Origin: Roseomonas sp.
GTDB taxonomy: Bacteria; Pseudomonadota; Alphaproteobacteria; Acetobacterales; Acetobacteraceae
Reading direction: 5' to 3'
Assembly: GCA_020249145.1 (NCBI GenBank)
Contig: JADCGF010000007.1
Span: 285,856 to 349,855 of the forward strand
DNA: 64,000 nt
Part shown: piece after piece, positions 52,686 to 63,251 of the stretch
Numbering within the stretch: position 1 is the stretch's first letter
How the letters are laid out: each line of letters opens with the position of its first letter
Program-made: the position numbers and the translations under genes
The notes under the pieces: model-generated
The model's input: the letters and a program-made list of their open reading frames with translations, nothing else
What the model was told of the DNA's origin: nothing
Database searches by the model: none

Positions 52686-54199
52686 GCCGCCATCCCCGCC
52701 CCGCCCATCAATAGGCCGAGCGATTCACGTGTGGCTTCAGCAGTTGGCATGGCGGGCGAAAGCCGGCCCATGAACATCACGCAAAGCCGGTCTGAGATTT
52801 CCAGCAGCTCATCCAAATCCTGGCTGATCACCAGCACCGCGCTACCCGCGCGCGCCAAATCCATCAGCGCCTGGCGAATGGTGGCGGCGGCACCTGCATC
52901 CACGCCCCAGCTTGGCTGCGCCACCACCAGAATGCCGGGCTGGCGCGCGATTTCCCGCCCGATCACAAACTTCTGCAAATTGCCGCCGGATAGCGCGCGC
53001 GCTTCCGGATCGGCGGGGCCTTTGCGCACATCAAAGGCGCGCACCACCTTGCCCACGAAATCCGTCAGCTTCGCGCGATCCACCAGCCCATGACGCAGGA
53101 AACCATTGGTGGCGTGGCCTGAAAGCAGCGCATTTTCGGAAAGCCGCATGGCCGGTGCCGCACCATGGCCAAGCCGTTCTTCCGGCACAAAGGCCGCACC
53201 GCGTCGGCGCCGGTCATTGATGCCGGCGCGGCCCACCGCGACACCATCCATGATAATGGCCGCGTCATGGGGGGCTAATTCTTCGCCGCTGAGGGCTGCA
53301 AAAAGCTCATCCTGGCCATTGCCGGCAACACCGGCGATGCCGAGCACCTCACCGGCGCGCAGTTCCAGGCTGATCTTGTCAAGCGCAATGCCATGCGCGT
53401 GCTGCGGCGGGAGTGACAGCGCCGAAACCGCAAGCCGCACCGGGCCTTGCGGTTCGATCACATCATGGCGGATGGGCACCACATCTCCACCCATCATCAT
53501 GCGCGCCAAGCTTGCCGCGGTTTCCGCGCGCGGGTCACAATGCGCCACCACCTGCCCGCCACGCAAAATGGTCGCGGCTTCGCAAATGCGCCGCACCTCT
53601 TCCAACTTATGGGAGATGTACAGCACCGAACGCCCTTCGGCCCGCAGCCGCGCAAGGGTTGCGAAAAGTCCCTCGGCTTCCTGCGGCGTCAGCACGGATG
53701 TGGGCTCATCCAGGATCAGCAGGCTTGGGTCCTGCATCAGGCAGCGCATGATCTCAACGCGCTGGCGTTCGCCCACGGAAAGCCGCCAGACTTCACGGCT
53801 GGGATCAAGCGGCAGGCCATAGGCGCGGCTGGTTTCAGCAAGGCGTTCCGCGATTTCCTCAAGGGCGCCCGCATCATCCAAGGCGAGTGCCACGTTCTCC
53901 GCCACCGTCAGCGCCTCAAACAGCGAAAAATGCTGAAACACCATGCCAATGCCAAGCGCGCGGGCGGCGCGTGGCGTTTCCACCTGCACCGGCGCGCTGC
54001 GCCAGACCAGCCGCCCCGCATCCGGGCGCAGCAGGCCATAGATGATTTTTACGAGCGTGGATTTGCCGGCGCCATTTTCGCCAAGCAGGGCGTGGATTTC
54101 ACCGGGTGCCACCGTCAGGTCCAGGGCGTCATTCGCCACCAGCGCGCCAAAGCGCTTGGTAATGCCCTCGGCGGCCAGAAGCGGGGGGGTGACTTGCAT
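52682..54199 (-). CDS. ABC transporter ATP-binding protein with two nucleotide-binding domains (NupO type)
   Basis: A 505-residue duplicated ATPase. The first domain has Walker A ([15 protein letters not shown]), signature [13 protein letters not shown] and Walker [14 protein letters not shown]; the second has a degenerate Walker A ([13 protein letters not shown]) and signature [18 protein letters not shown]. This is usual in the sugar/nucleoside transporter class. I start at 54199, because the 17 residues further upstream are not conserved. It is the first gene of the BMP transporter operon. Confidence 0.93.
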   Translation of the reverse strand: MQVTPPLLAAEGITKRFGALVANDALDLTVAPGEIHALLGENGAGKSTLVKIIYGLLRPDAGRLVWRSAPVQVETPRAARALGIGMVFQHFSLFEALTVAENVALALDDAGALEEIAERLAETSRAYGLPLDPSREVWRLSVGERQRVEIMRCLMQDPSLLILDEPTSVLTPQEAEGLFATLARLRAEGRSVLYISHKLEEVRRICEAATILRGGQVVAHCDPRAETAASLARMMMGGDVVPIRHDVIEPQGPVRLAVSALSLPPQHAHGIALDKISLELRAGEVLGIAGVAGNGQDELFAALSGEELAPHDAAIIMDGVAVGRAGINDRRRRGAAFVPEERLGHGAAPAMRLSENALLSGHATNGFLRHGLVDRAKLTDFVGKVVRAFDVRKGPADPEARALSGGNLQKFVIGREIARQPGILVVAQPSWGVDAGAAATIRQALMDLARAGSAVLVISQDLDELLEISDRLCVMFMGRLSPAMPTAEATRESLGLLMGGAGMAA

Positions 54200-54254
54200 G
54201 AACCGCCTGTAACCTTTTTCGCGCCCGCTGTCGCCGGGGCAGCAGGCCAAAAAA

Positions 54255-54917
54255 TCAGCCCGGCAGGGCGAAGGCGGTAAGCTCTGCGCGCAATTCGGGC
54301 ATGCCCTGGCCGGTTTCGCTGCTGGTCACCATCACCACCGGATGTCCTGCGGTATGGCGCCGGGCGAGGCCCTCAACCTCTGCCAAGCGCTTGGCCAATT
54401 GGGCGGGCGGCACATCATCGGCCTTGGTCAGCACGATCTGGAAGGCGACGGCAGCATCATCCAATAATTTCATCGCGGCAAGGTCGGCGGATTTCGTTTC
54501 AATCCGCGCATCCATCAGCAGCAGCACGCGGCCAAGATTGGGCCGACCGCGCAGATATTCGAACATCATGCCCTGCCAATCGGCCTGCAATTCCTTCGAT
54601 GCCTTGGCATAGCCATAGCCAGGCATATCCACCAGCGCCAGCCGATCACCCAGGTTGAAGAAATTGAGCTGGCGCGTGCGCCCCGGCGTATTGGAAACCC
54701 GCGCCAGCGCATTGCGCCCTGTCAGCGCATTCAGCAGCGAAGATTTGCCGACATTGGATCGCCCGCAAAAGGCAATTTCCGGCAGGCCGGGCGGCGGCAC
54801 TTGTTCAAGCTTCTGCGCGCCAAAATAGAAATCACAAGGTCGCGCAAAAAGCAGCCGCCCCGCTTCAAGCAGGGCGGCGCGCGCTTCTTCCGTAGTAGCC
54901 TCGGCCACGCCACTCAT
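54255..54917 (-). CDS. engB: Ribosome biogenesis GTPase YihA/EngB
   Basis: A 220-residue GTPase: P-loop [15 protein letters not shown], switch [14 protein letters not shown], switch [17 protein letters not shown]4 TKAD. EngB helps 50S assembly. I start at 54917 ([11 protein letters not shown]), 28 bases after yidC; longer starts would run into yidC. It ends the rpmH-rnpA-yidD-yidC-engB cluster and lies in front of the divergent-ended ABC operon. Confidence 0.95.
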   Translation of the reverse strand: MSGVAEATTEEARAALLEAGRLLFARPCDFYFGAQKLEQVPPPGLPEIAFCGRSNVGKSSLLNALTGRNALARVSNTPGRTRQLNFFNLGDRLALVDMPGYGYAKASKELQADWQGMMFEYLRGRPNLGRVLLLMDARIETKSADLAAMKLLDDAAVAFQIVLTKADDVPPAQLAKRLAEVEGLARRHTAGHPVVMVTSSETGQGMPELRAELTAFALPG

Positions 54918-54945
54918 CACGCGAACCTGGCAAGCGGCGTCACGC

Positions 54946-56727
54946 CTACTTGCCGCCGGCCTTGGCGGCGCGGGATGCAGCGCGTTCATGGCGCATGATG
55001 TAGTATTGCTGGCCAACGGAAAGCGTATTGTTCCAGGCCCAATAGATGATCAGCCCCGCCGGGAAGGATGCCAGCATGAAGGTGAAGATCACCGGCATCC
55101 AGGCAAAGATTTTCGCCTGAATCGGATCAGGCGGCTGCGGGTTCAGCTTTTGCTGAATCCACATGGTCAGGCCCATGATCAAGGCCCAGGCCGGCATATG
55201 GAGGAAGGTGCTCCAGGCCGCGGGATCAAAGGGCAGCAGGCCGAACAGGTTGAACAGGTTCGTCGGGTCCGGCGCAGACAAATCCTTGATCCAGCCAAAA
55301 AAGGGCTGGTGGCGCATTTCGATGGTGACAAACAGCACCTTGTAAAGCGCGAAGAACACCGGGATCTGAAGCAGGATGGGCAAGCAGCCGGAGGCAGGGT
55401 TGACCTTCTCACTCCGGTAGAGCGCCATCATTTCAGTTTGCGCCTTTTGCGGATCATCCTTGTAGCGTTCCTTGAGCTCCGCCATTTTGGGCGCCAGCAC
55501 CTTCATCTTGGCCATGGATTTATAGGCCTTGTTGGCCAGCGGGAAAAACAGGATCTTGATGGCGAGCGTGAAGACCAGAATGGCGACACCGAAATTACCA
55601 AAAAGCTGGAACAGCCAATCCAGCGCATAGAAGAAGGGCTTGGTCAGGAAGTAGAACCAGCCGAAATCAATCGCCTTGTCGAAATCCTTGATGCCGAAGC
55701 GCGCTGCGTAATCATCCAGCAGATGCACTTCCTTGGCGCCGGCAAATAGCCGGCTTTTGAAGCCATCCGTGGCACCCGGCGCGATTTGTTGCGCGGCAGG
55801 CGCGGCGATATCCACCTGCCAACGCTCACCCGCCGTGCCGGGCGCTTCGCTGACAAAGCGATAGGCAGCGCGCATCGGTTGATCAGGCGCGGCCGGCATC
55901 AGCGCGGCCAACCAATACTTGTCGGTAATGCCGACCCAACCGCCGACATCTTCCTGTTCAAAAGCCGGGCCACGACGCTTCTGTGCCTCGGACTTCGCGT
56001 CAGAGAAGGTCACTTCATTCAAGCGCCCGCCAATCACGCCGGTGAAGCCTTCATGCAGAATGAAGAAGCCTTCCACCTTGGGCGTCACTTCGCGCCGAAT
56101 ACGCGCCCAGGGCAGCACTGCCACCGTATCGCCGCTGGTATTGCGCATGCGCTGTTCGGCGGAGAACATGTAATTCTCATCCAGCGTCAACTGGATTTCG
56201 AAAACCTGTCCCTGGCCATTATCCCAAGTCAGCGTCACCGGCTTGCCGGGCGCGAGCGGCCCACCGCTGATCTGCCAATCCGTATCGCTATCCGGCACAC
56301 GGGTGCGGCCATCGGCTGCCGTCCAGCCCCATTGCGCAAAATAAGGCGCGGCGGAATCGCGCGGGGCGAAAAGCCGCACGGGGGGGGAAGCGGGGTCAAC
56401 GGTTTCCCGATGACGCAGCAGCACCAGATCATCCAGCCGCGCGCCGCGCAGATTGAGATTGCCGGCGACCGAGGGGCTTTCAATGGCAATACGGCGCGCC
56501 GGGGCGCGCGCGGCAGGTGCGGCTTCCTGCTGTGATGGCGCGGTAAGAATGGGTGTCGCCGGCACAGGCGCGCCGGACGCTGCCGGCGCGGGCACGGCTG
56601 GCACAGGCGCCTGTTGCGTGATGGGCGCCGGCGCTTCGGGCGGCATGTTCATGCGCTTGTACACGTCGAAAAGCAGCAATATGCCGATTGAAAGCGCAAT
56701 CGCGGCGAACAGGCGCTTCTGATCCAT
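54946..56727 (-). CDS. yidC: Membrane protein insertase YidC
   Basis: A 593-residue insertase. Order: N-terminal membrane anchor (RLFAAIALSIGILLLFDVYKRM), Pro/Ala-rich linker, large periplasmic beta-sandwich domain (~80-340), then the five-helix insertase core starting near YFLTKPFFYALDWLFQLFGNFGVAILVFTLAIKILFFPLANKAYKSMAKM and QIPVFFALYKVLFVTIEMRHQPFFGWIKDLSAPDP. It inserts inner-membrane proteins alone or with Sec. It is nine bases after yidD. Confidence 0.97.
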   Translation of the reverse strand: MDQKRLFAAIALSIGILLLFDVYKRMNMPPEAPAPITQQAPVPAVPAPAASGAPVPATPILTAPSQQEAAPAARAPARRIAIESPSVAGNLNLRGARLDDLVLLRHRETVDPASPPVRLFAPRDSAAPYFAQWGWTAADGRTRVPDSDTDWQISGGPLAPGKPVTLTWDNGQGQVFEIQLTLDENYMFSAEQRMRNTSGDTVAVLPWARIRREVTPKVEGFFILHEGFTGVIGGRLNEVTFSDAKSEAQKRRGPAFEQEDVGGWVGITDKYWLAALMPAAPDQPMRAAYRFVSEAPGTAGERWQVDIAAPAAQQIAPGATDGFKSRLFAGAKEVHLLDDYAARFGIKDFDKAIDFGWFYFLTKPFFYALDWLFQLFGNFGVAILVFTLAIKILFFPLANKAYKSMAKMKVLAPKMAELKERYKDDPQKAQTEMMALYRSEKVNPASGCLPILLQIPVFFALYKVLFVTIEMRHQPFFGWIKDLSAPDPTNLFNLFGLLPFDPAAWSTFLHMPAWALIMGLTMWIQQKLNPQPPDPIQAKIFAWMPVIFTFMLASFPAGLIIYWAWNNTLSVGQQYYIMRHERAASRAAKAGGK

Positions 56728-56736
56728 GGCGGGTGC

Positions 56737-56976
56737 TCAGCCTTTGGTGTTTTTGGGGCGGGGAACGGGGTCGTAGCCGCCGGGGGTCCAGGGGTTGCAG
56801 CGCAGGATGCGCCGCGTGGTCAACCAGGTGCCGCGGAGCGCGCCGTGGTCTTCCAAAGCTTCCAGCGCGTAATCGCTACAGGTCGGGTAGTGGCGGCAAT
56901 GGCTGCCGATAATGCCGCGCAGCGTATAGCGATACGCATGCACGCAGCCCTTCAGCGCAACGGTCGGCAGGCTCAT
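56737..56976 (-). CDS. yidD: Membrane protein insertion efficiency factor YidD
   Basis: A 79-residue basic protein: [61 protein letters not shown], with the three conserved Cys (CRHYPTC, RCNPW). It overlaps rnpA by four bases (ATGA). It promotes YidC-dependent insertion. Confidence 0.95.
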   Translation of the reverse strand: MSLPTVALKGCVHAYRYTLRGIIGSHCRHYPTCSDYALEALEDHGALRGTWLTTRRILRCNPWTPGGYDPVPRPKNTKG

Positions 56977-57353
56977 GGTGACACGCCCGCTTGGCGGAGT
57001 GCCGCGCGCAAATCCTCGATCAACAGGGGAAAGGGGCGCTCGGCGGTCCCATCACGCCCGATCAGCACCAGATCCCAGCCGGAAAGCCCCATAGCCGGAA
57101 GCGTCAGCCGTGCGGCTTCCTTCAGGCGCCGGCGGGCCCGGTTGCGGATCACGGCATTGCCGATTTTCTTCGTCACGGTGAAGCCCAGCCTCAGCGACGG
57201 TTCGGGGATGGCGAGCGCTTGCAAAACAAGCCCAGGACGCGCCGCGCGCTTGCCACGCGATGCGGCGCGCAAGAATTCCCGGCGCTTCTTAAGCCTTTCC
57301 AGCCGCGGTGCCGCCGGGGGCAATGGCGCGGCGATGGCTTCAAGCCGCTCCAT
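56973..57353 (-). CDS. rnpA: Ribonuclease P protein component
   Basis: A 126-residue basic protein. [27 protein letters not shown] begins the fold and [28 protein letters not shown] carries the RNR motif that binds the catalytic RNA. It matures tRNA 5' ends with RnpB. It lies 24 bases after rpmH in the conserved cluster. Confidence 0.96.
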   Translation of the reverse strand: MERLEAIAAPLPPAAPRLERLKKRREFLRAASRGKRAARPGLVLQALAIPEPSLRLGFTVTKKIGNAVIRNRARRRLKEAARLTLPAMGLSGWDLVLIGRDGTAERPFPLLIEDLRAALRQAGVSP

Positions 57354-57377
57354 CCCGTCACCCCCGCGTGAGGCTCT

Positions 57378-57512
57378 TCAGGCGGAAAGACGCTTGCGGC
57401 CCTTGGCGCGGCGATTGGCCAGCACCTTGCGGCCGCCCACAGTCGAAAGGCGGGAGCGAAAGCCATGGCGACGCTTCCGAACGAGCTTGGAGGGCTGATA
57501 GGTACGCTTCAC
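57378..57512 (-). CDS. rpmH: 50S ribosomal protein L34, GTG start
   Basis: A 44-residue protein, [20 protein letters not shown] onward, ending in [11 protein letters not shown], which is full length for L34. The start is a GTG at 57512 preceded by GGGAGAAG; an upstream in-frame ATG would add residues that L34 never has. It heads the rpmH-rnpA-yidD-yidC-engB cluster. dnaA and an origin are not visible nearby. Confidence 0.96.
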   Translation of the reverse strand: MKRTYQPSKLVRKRRHGFRSRLSTVGGRKVLANRRAKGRKRLSA

Positions 57513-57601
57513 GATACTTCTCCCAGAGGGTCGTAGCCATAAGGCAAAGAAAGAGCGCCGGCGGCGGGCCATTGGCAGACCCACCCCGGCGGGGTGCCGT
57601 C

Positions 57602-57631
57602 CCTATACGGAGAGCCGGCGCCATCCGTCAA
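57602..57631 (-). promoter_or_regulatory. Sigma70-like promoter of rpmH
   Basis: On the minus strand TTGACG (57631-57626) and TATAGG (57607-57602) are separated by 18 bases, about 90 bases before the rpmH start. A second TTGACG at 57654-57659 faces the other way toward the amidohydrolase gene but lacks a clear -10. Confidence 0.55.
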
Positions 57632-57748
57632 CCTGAAGCGCCCTGAAAAGCGATTGACGCTGGCGGAAAGCGGCCCGCATCATCCCTTAAATGGCTGGGA
57701 AAGCTGCGGCGCGGTGGGTTCCGCCATGCCGAAAGGGGGAGGATGGGC

Positions 57749-58969
57749 ATGGCTGAAGCGCCCTATGACACGGTTTTGCAGAATTTCCGTCTGGCCGATG
57801 GCGGGCCACCGGGACAGCGCCTGGCGCTGAAAGATGGGCGGATTGCGGCCATCCTGCCGCCGGATGCTCCAGCGCCCCTTGCAGGGCAGGTGCTGGATTT
57901 GGGCGGGGATTTGCTGCTGCCCGCCCTGGTGGATGGCCATATGCATCTGGACAAGACGCTATTTGGCCTGCCCTGGACGCCCCATGCCGCCGAGCCCTTC
58001 CGCATGAGCCGGATTGCGACTGATCAGGCGCTGCTGCCATCCCTGCCCTTGGATACCGCAGCGCGCGCCGGGGCGCTGATCCGGCGCTGTGTTGCGAATG
58101 GCACGGCGCATATCCGCACCCATGCGGATATCACGCCAGCCTTTGGACTTTCCGCCCTGGAAGGCGTGCTGGCAGCGCGGGAGGCGCATAAGGCCGCCGC
58201 GACCGTGCAGATAGTGGCCTTCCCCCAGGCGGGCGTCATGCGCGCCGGGGGCAAGCCGATGCTTGATTTGCTGGATGCTGCCATTGCCGCGGGGGCTGAG
58301 CTTGTGGGCGGCATTGACCCTTGCGAGGTGGATCGCGACCCGCGCGGGCAATTGGACGGCATTTTCGCAATTGCCGAAAAGCGCGGTGTTGGCGTGGATA
58401 TCCATTTGCATGAACCCGGTGAGCTTGGCCTGTTCAGCCTGCTTGAAATCTGCGCCCGCGTGCGCGCGCATGGCATGGCGGGGCGGGCCACCATCAGCCA
58501 TGGGTTCTGCTTGGGTGGTATTGCCGAATCAAAACAGAAGGCGGCGGCGGAGTTGATGGCTTCCTGCGGTGTCGCTTTGGTGACGCATGGCGCGGGCAGT
58601 GCGACCATGCCGCCGCTCATGCTGCTGCGCCGCGCTGGTGTGCGGGTGTTCTGTGGCAATGATGATGTGCGCGATACCTGGAGCCCCTATGGCAATGCCG
58701 ATATGCTGGAACGCGCTTCCGTGATCGGCTGGCGGGAAGATTTGCGCCACGATCCGTTGATCCTCGAATTATTCAGCATGGTGTCTTCCGAAGGCGCCGC
58801 CGCGCTTGGCATTGCGGATTACGGCATAGCGCCCGGCAACCCAGCGCATTTCTTCACCATTGCGGCTGAGAATATTCCGGATGCCATTGGCGCACATCCG
58901 CCGCGCCGACGCGTGTTTCACGCGGGGCGCCTGGTGGCAGAAAATGGCGCATGGGGGCAAGCGGCATGA
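57749..58969 (+). CDS. Cytosine deaminase-like amidohydrolase
   Basis: A 406-residue TIM-barrel hydrolase resembling CodA. Metal and substrate residues: DGHMHLDKTLFGLPW, RTHADITPAFGLSALEGV, VDIHLHEPGELGLFSL, TISHGFCLGG, and FCGNDDVRDTWSPYGNADMLERA. CodA deaminates cytosine and isoguanine; related enzymes act on other cyclic ureas or N-isopropylammelide. I start at 57749 because GGGGGAGG lies six bases before it. It is translationally coupled to the GMC oxidoreductase, so a pyrimidine-salvage role alone is uncertain. Confidence 0.86.
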   Translation: MAEAPYDTVLQNFRLADGGPPGQRLALKDGRIAAILPPDAPAPLAGQVLDLGGDLLLPALVDGHMHLDKTLFGLPWTPHAAEPFRMSRIATDQALLPSLPLDTAARAGALIRRCVANGTAHIRTHADITPAFGLSALEGVLAAREAHKAAATVQIVAFPQAGVMRAGGKPMLDLLDAAIAAGAELVGGIDPCEVDRDPRGQLDGIFAIAEKRGVGVDIHLHEPGELGLFSLLEICARVRAHGMAGRATISHGFCLGGIAESKQKAAAELMASCGVALVTHGAGSATMPPLMLLRRAGVRVFCGNDDVRDTWSPYGNADMLERASVIGWREDLRHDPLILELFSMVSSEGAAALGIADYGIAPGNPAHFFTIAAENIPDAIGAHPPRRRVFHAGRLVAENGAWGQAA

Positions 58970-60600
58970 GCAATATAGTGGAAGAAGCCGGGGTTTTTGA
59001 CTTTGTTGTCTCAGGCGCCGGTTCCGCCGGGGCAGCCGTTGCGGCGCGGCTTTCGGAAGATGGGCGTTATACCGTGTGCCTATTGGAAGCGGGACCACCG
59101 GATCGCAACCCGTGGATCCATATTCCGCTTGGTTTTGCGAAAGTCTATGCGAATTCGGCGATCAATTGGTGCTTTGAAAGCCAGCCTCAAGAGCGATTGA
59201 ATGGCCGGAAGTTCTTTGTGCCGCGCGGCAAGACCTTGGGCGGCACCAGTTCCATCAATGGCATGGTCTATATGCGCGGCCATCCGCGCGATTATGATTC
59301 CTGGCGCCAGCGCGGCTGCACCGGTTGGGATTACGATTCCGTCCTGCCCTACTTCAAGAAAAGCGAAAACCAGGCGCGCGGGGCGGATGAATTCCATGGT
59401 GTTGGCGGGCCGCTTAATGTCTCGGACCACACTGGCACAACAGCATTGACGGAAGCCATGATCAGCGCGGCGGAACAGGCCGGCATTCCACGCAACCCGG
59501 ATTTCAATGGCCGTGTGCAGGAAGGCACGGGGTATTATCAATCCACCACCAGCGCCAATCGGCGGTGGAGTTCGGCCCGCGCCTATCTGGCGCCGGCCAA
59601 GGGGCGCGCCAATCTTGATATCCGCACCAATGCCCATGCGACGCGCGTGGTGATTGAAAATGGCCGCGCGATTGCCGTGGAGTATCGTGATCCCGGCGGG
59701 CTTAAGCGCGTGCGCGCGCGGCGGGAAGTGATTGTCTCCGGCGGGGCTTATGGTTCCCCGCAACTATTGCAATTATCCGGTCTTGGGCCGGCAGAGCATT
59801 TGCAGGAAATGGGCATTCCGGTGCTGCGCGATTTGCCGGCAGTAGGCGCCAATTTGCATGATCATTTCTGCGTCTATCTGATGTGGCGCTGCGCCAAGCC
59901 CGTTACCTTCAATGATCTGGAAAACAGCTGGCCGCGCAAGATTGCCGCCGCTTTGCAATATGGCTTGTTTCGCAGCGGCCCCATGGCGGTGAATGCCGTG
60001 CGCACAGGGGTATTGACCAGAACCGACCCGCGCCTGGAACAGCCGGATTTACAGATCAACCTGCTGGAATGGAGCACGCTGGAACGCAACAAAAAAGGTG
60101 TGATCCCGCATCCGTTTTCGGGCTTTACGCTGAGCCCGGTGCATCTGGCGCCCGAAGGGCGCGGCACGGTGCTTCTGGCAAGCCCCGATCCCTTCGCCGC
60201 GCCGGCCATTACCTTCGGGTTTCTCGCTTCCGATTATGATCTGCGGGCGATGCTGACCGGCATAAGGCTTGCGCGGCGCTTGGCAGAACAGCCGGCCTTG
60301 AAGCCCTTCGCGCTTGGCGAATTGGTTCCCGGTGAGGCGTTTTCGACCGATGCGGATATGGAACGCTTTGTGCGTGAAACCGGCACCACCAACCACCACC
60401 CTTCCAGCAGTTGTGCCATGGGCATTGGCAGCAGTAGCGTGGTGGATCCCAGGCTTCGCGTGCATGGCGTGGCGGGGCTGCGCGTGGCGGATGCTTCCAT
60501 CATGCCATCCGTTGTCGCCGGCAATACCAATGCGCCTTCCATCATGATTGGTGAAAAGGCCGCGGATATGATTCTGGAAGATGCGCGGGCCGCCGCCTGA
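58966..60600 (+). CDS. GMC-family FAD oxidoreductase (choline dehydrogenase-like)
   Basis: A 544-residue flavoprotein. [21 protein letters not shown] holds the dinucleotide fold, [26 protein letters not shown] the first GMC signature, and [19 protein letters not shown] the second. Active-site His appear in [12 protein letters not shown] and [12 protein letters not shown]. The family oxidises alcohols to aldehydes using quinone or cytochrome. Start at 58966 overlaps the amidohydrolase (ATGA). A lipocalin-like gene follows 10 bases later. Confidence 0.92.
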   Translation: MSNIVEEAGVFDFVVSGAGSAGAAVAARLSEDGRYTVCLLEAGPPDRNPWIHIPLGFAKVYANSAINWCFESQPQERLNGRKFFVPRGKTLGGTSSINGMVYMRGHPRDYDSWRQRGCTGWDYDSVLPYFKKSENQARGADEFHGVGGPLNVSDHTGTTALTEAMISAAEQAGIPRNPDFNGRVQEGTGYYQSTTSANRRWSSARAYLAPAKGRANLDIRTNAHATRVVIENGRAIAVEYRDPGGLKRVRARREVIVSGGAYGSPQLLQLSGLGPAEHLQEMGIPVLRDLPAVGANLHDHFCVYLMWRCAKPVTFNDLENSWPRKIAAALQYGLFRSGPMAVNAVRTGVLTRTDPRLEQPDLQINLLEWSTLERNKKGVIPHPFSGFTLSPVHLAPEGRGTVLLASPDPFAAPAITFGFLASDYDLRAMLTGIRLARRLAEQPALKPFALGELVPGEAFSTDADMERFVRETGTTNHHPSSSCAMGIGSSSVVDPRLRVHGVAGLRVADASIMPSVVAGNTNAPSIMIGEKAADMILEDARAAA

Positions 60601-60610
60601 AAGGACGGAT

Positions 60611-60997
60611 ATGATTTCCCTGCTTGGCACCTGGCAATTGCTGCGCGTCACCGCGACTGATGCGGCGGGAAAGCCTCTGGAACATCACCAATACGGGCCT
60701 GAGCCCACCGGCATTGTGCAATTCGGCGCGCATCGCATGCAGGCGGCCACGGGCGATGGCCGCGCCGTGCTGCCGCCCGGCGTGCAGCGCTTCTGGTCCG
60801 CCTATACGGGCAATTACCGCTTCGATGGCAAAGTGCTGGTCACGCGCGTGGATGACAGCAATCTGGCGGACCGCATTGGTGGCGACCAGGTCCGCCAAGT
60901 CCGCGCGGATGGCGCAGGGGTTTGGCTGAAGCCGCCGGCACGCCTGGTGGATGGCGCCATGCAGCAATTGGAATTGTACTGGGAGAGGATTGGCTGA
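60611..60997 (+). CDS. Lipocalin-like domain protein
   Basis: A 128-residue protein with the lipocalin-like 5 pattern: [43 protein letters not shown], then [24 protein letters not shown]. It has no signal peptide, so it is cytoplasmic. AAGGA precedes the start. It is the third gene of the amidohydrolase-GMC run and may bind the pathway's small hydrophobic substrate; this is inference. It converges with the MFS gene, 18 bases apart. Confidence 0.78.
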   Translation: MISLLGTWQLLRVTATDAAGKPLEHHQYGPEPTGIVQFGAHRMQAATGDGRAVLPPGVQRFWSAYTGNYRFDGKVLVTRVDDSNLADRIGGDQVRQVRADGAGVWLKPPARLVDGAMQQLELYWERIG

Positions 60998-61015
60998 AAC
61001 CCGCCCTGCACGCCG

Positions 61016-62236
61016 TTACGCGAAAGCCTGCTGGCGGCGGTTAAGCCGCCAGAGAAACCACAGCGCGATGGATAGATTGACCAAATTCCACGCAATGCCA
61101 TTCAACATCGCCGCCGTATAGCCGCCGGTTGCGTCAAACAGCGCACCCGCCATCCATCCGCCAATGGCCATGCCAACCATGGTGGAAGACAGCGCCATGC
61201 CGACACGGCTGCCGGCCTCTGACGGCGGAAAGTTCTCGCGCACAATCATGGCGTAGCAGGGCACCAGCCCGCCCTGGAACAGGCCGAACATGAAGGACAC
61301 CAGGAACAACGCCATCAAGCCATCAGATGGCAGGAACAGCAGCAATGCGATGCCTTGCAGCAGGGATGATAGCACAAGCGTTCGCACGCCGCCGATACGG
61401 TCCATGATGAAGCCGAAAATCAGGCGCGATGCGATGCCGCTGGCGAGCATGACGGAGAGCATTTGCGCCCCGCGCGCGGCGCCGAAACCAAGGTCCACGC
61501 AATAGGCGACGATATGCACCTGCGGCATGGCCATGGCGATGCAGCAGGTGATGCCGGCCAGGATGATCAGTGTCTGCAAGACATTTGGCGGAAGTCCGAG
61601 CGCCATGGGGTTGCGCGGCGCCACGCTGCCAGGTGCGACCGGTGCCGGCATGGGCGCGCGGGTACGCAGCAAGAGCGCGAGCGGCACGAGGGTGACGAAA
61701 CCCGCAATGCCCATGATCAGATGCGCCTGACGCCAGCCAATGGTGGAAATGCCCCATTGCAACAGCGTCGGCCAGAAAGTGCCGGCGAAGTAATTGCCGG
61801 AAGCCGCCAATGCCATCGCAATACCACGGCGCTTTTCAAACCAGAGCGAGACATCGGCAATCAGCGGGCTGAATACCGCCGCCGCACCAAAGCAACTGAA
61901 CAGCACGCCATAGGCAAGACCGAAGGCGAAAAGGTTTGGCGCGAAATAGGTGGCGATGCCACCAAGCCCGATGGAGGTGGCGCCAATCAGGACCGGCACC
62001 ATGACGCCGAAGCGATCAGACAGCTTGCCCATCAGCACGCCGCCCACCACGAAACCCACCATGGTCATGGTATAGGGAAGCGAAGCGCCAGCGCGCAGCG
62101 TGCCGAATTCCGCTTGCACGGTGGGCAGCACCACCACCACGGTCCACATCGGCGCGCTGCCGATCATGCTGATCAGAAGCGCAATCGCCAAGCGCGTCCA
62201 GGCAGCGCGGCCATCCAAGCGGCTGTCACGCATCAT
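61016..62236 (-). CDS. Major facilitator superfamily transporter
   Basis: A 406-residue carrier with 12 predicted helices. The MFS loop 2-3 motif is MGKLSDRFGVMVPVL (consensus G-x3-D-R-x-G), with a second in FIMDRIGGVRTLVL. Resembles the oxalate/formate or monocarboxylate group. It lies after the amidohydrolase 2 gene on the same strand with a 78-base gap, so it may import that enzyme's substrate. Confidence 0.87.
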   Translation of the reverse strand: MMRDSRLDGRAAWTRLAIALLISMIGSAPMWTVVVVLPTVQAEFGTLRAGASLPYTMTMVGFVVGGVLMGKLSDRFGVMVPVLIGATSIGLGGIATYFAPNLFAFGLAYGVLFSCFGAAAVFSPLIADVSLWFEKRRGIAMALAASGNYFAGTFWPTLLQWGISTIGWRQAHLIMGIAGFVTLVPLALLLRTRAPMPAPVAPGSVAPRNPMALGLPPNVLQTLIILAGITCCIAMAMPQVHIVAYCVDLGFGAARGAQMLSVMLASGIASRLIFGFIMDRIGGVRTLVLSSLLQGIALLLFLPSDGLMALFLVSFMFGLFQGGLVPCYAMIVRENFPPSEAGSRVGMALSSTMVGMAIGGWMAGALFDATGGYTAAMLNGIAWNLVNLSIALWFLWRLNRRQQAFA

Positions 62237-62314
62237 GATGGCGTCGCTTCATTCTGGGTTTCCTCGGCGAGATTTTTGTGAAGGCTGGCAGTTTTGCAGG
62301 CACTGCGCCAGCCC

Positions 62315-63157
62315 TTACTTACCCCCAGGCGCCCAGCGATAGGTGCGGCTTGTGGCTTCACCCATCAGCATGGCGCGATCGCTATCCGAAAGCCGATCCG
62401 ATTTCAGGAAGGAATCCACACCTTCCGCATAGGTCATCAATTCCACCGCGCGAGTCCAATCCGTGCCCCAAAGGCAGCGCTGCATACCAAAGGCATCGAA
62501 AACACGCGCCAGAGGTTCCCAGATATCGCCATAGGGATATTCACCGCGAGAAAGCGTGCAGGCGCCGGTGATCTTCACGACAATGTTTGGAAAATCCGCC
62601 AATGCCAGCAGCTTCGGCAATGCAGCAAAGCCGTTTTCCATCCGTGGCGGTTCAAAAGGTTGTTGCAAGCCGAGATGGTCAATCACGAGCCGCGTATCCG
62701 GATTGCGCCGCGCCAATTCATGCACCTGATCCAGCCTGCCCCAGCAGAGTAGATTGACCGGCAGATCGCGCTTCGCCGCGGTGGCCAGCACGTGATTGAT
62801 GCCGGGGTCCGCAGGGTCTGCCGAAACATCGCCACGCATCATGATGCGAATGCCAACGGCACCAGGGGTTGCCTGCCAATCGGCGATGGTTTCCGCCACC
62901 TTGGGATCATTGGGGTCAACCGGCTTCACCAAAGCGAATCGGTCCGGGCAGGTATTGCGGACCGAAACCGCATAGCTCGCGTCAAAGCGATACATGGTGA
63001 AGGCGGAAACCAGAATCGCGCCATCCACGCCGACCGCATCCATGGCCTTGAACATGTCAGCGCCCGTCACTTCCGGGGGGCCATGCAGCACCGCATGCCA
63101 GGGGCGGCCCGGATGATTGCGTTCATAGGCGTGAACTTGCGCGTCAATGATCGGCAT
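62315..63157 (-). CDS. Amidohydrolase family 2 (TIM-barrel lactonase/decarboxylase type)
   Basis: A 280-residue metal-dependent hydrolase. It opens IIDAQVHAYERNHPGRPW (H-x-H-like metal site reduced to Q-V-H), has a central RLVIDHLGLQQP and closes CLWGTDWTRAVE with the conserved Trp-Gly-Thr-Asp. Members hydrolyse lactones or decarboxylate aromatic acids. With the downstream MFS gene it forms a probable uptake-and-breakdown pair. The gap 63158-63739 upstream holds repeats and no gene I can support. Confidence 0.87.
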   Translation of the reverse strand: MPIIDAQVHAYERNHPGRPWHAVLHGPPEVTGADMFKAMDAVGVDGAILVSAFTMYRFDASYAVSVRNTCPDRFALVKPVDPNDPKVAETIADWQATPGAVGIRIMMRGDVSADPADPGINHVLATAAKRDLPVNLLCWGRLDQVHELARRNPDTRLVIDHLGLQQPFEPPRMENGFAALPKLLALADFPNIVVKITGACTLSRGEYPYGDIWEPLARVFDAFGMQRCLWGTDWTRAVELMTYAEGVDSFLKSDRLSDSDRAMLMGEATSRTYRWAPGGK

Positions 63158-63199
63158 GGCGGTTCCTCGGGGGGTGTTTTGGTACGAAAGCCCAGTGGT

Positions 63200-63239
63200 C
63201 CGATCGCTGCTGCCGGTTCAAGGCAGCAGCGTGAATCGG
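63200..63239. repeat. Two-tier hairpin at the repeat cluster (element A-like plan)
   Basis: CGCTGCTGCC (63205-63214) pairs with GGCAGCAGCG (63222-63231), and outside it CCGAT with ATCGG (63200-63204, 63235-63239), with an asymmetric TGA bulge on the right, the same side as in element A. Sequence differs from element A. It precedes element B by the CCAAATATATGG linker, as element A does at 15254. Confidence 0.55.
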
Positions 63240-63251
63240 CCCACCAAATAT

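Noticed and set aside
57354..57748. Chromosome origin next to rpmH-rnpA
   Set aside because: The cluster is often near oriC, but I see no DnaA-box array, AT-rich unwinding region or dnaA here.
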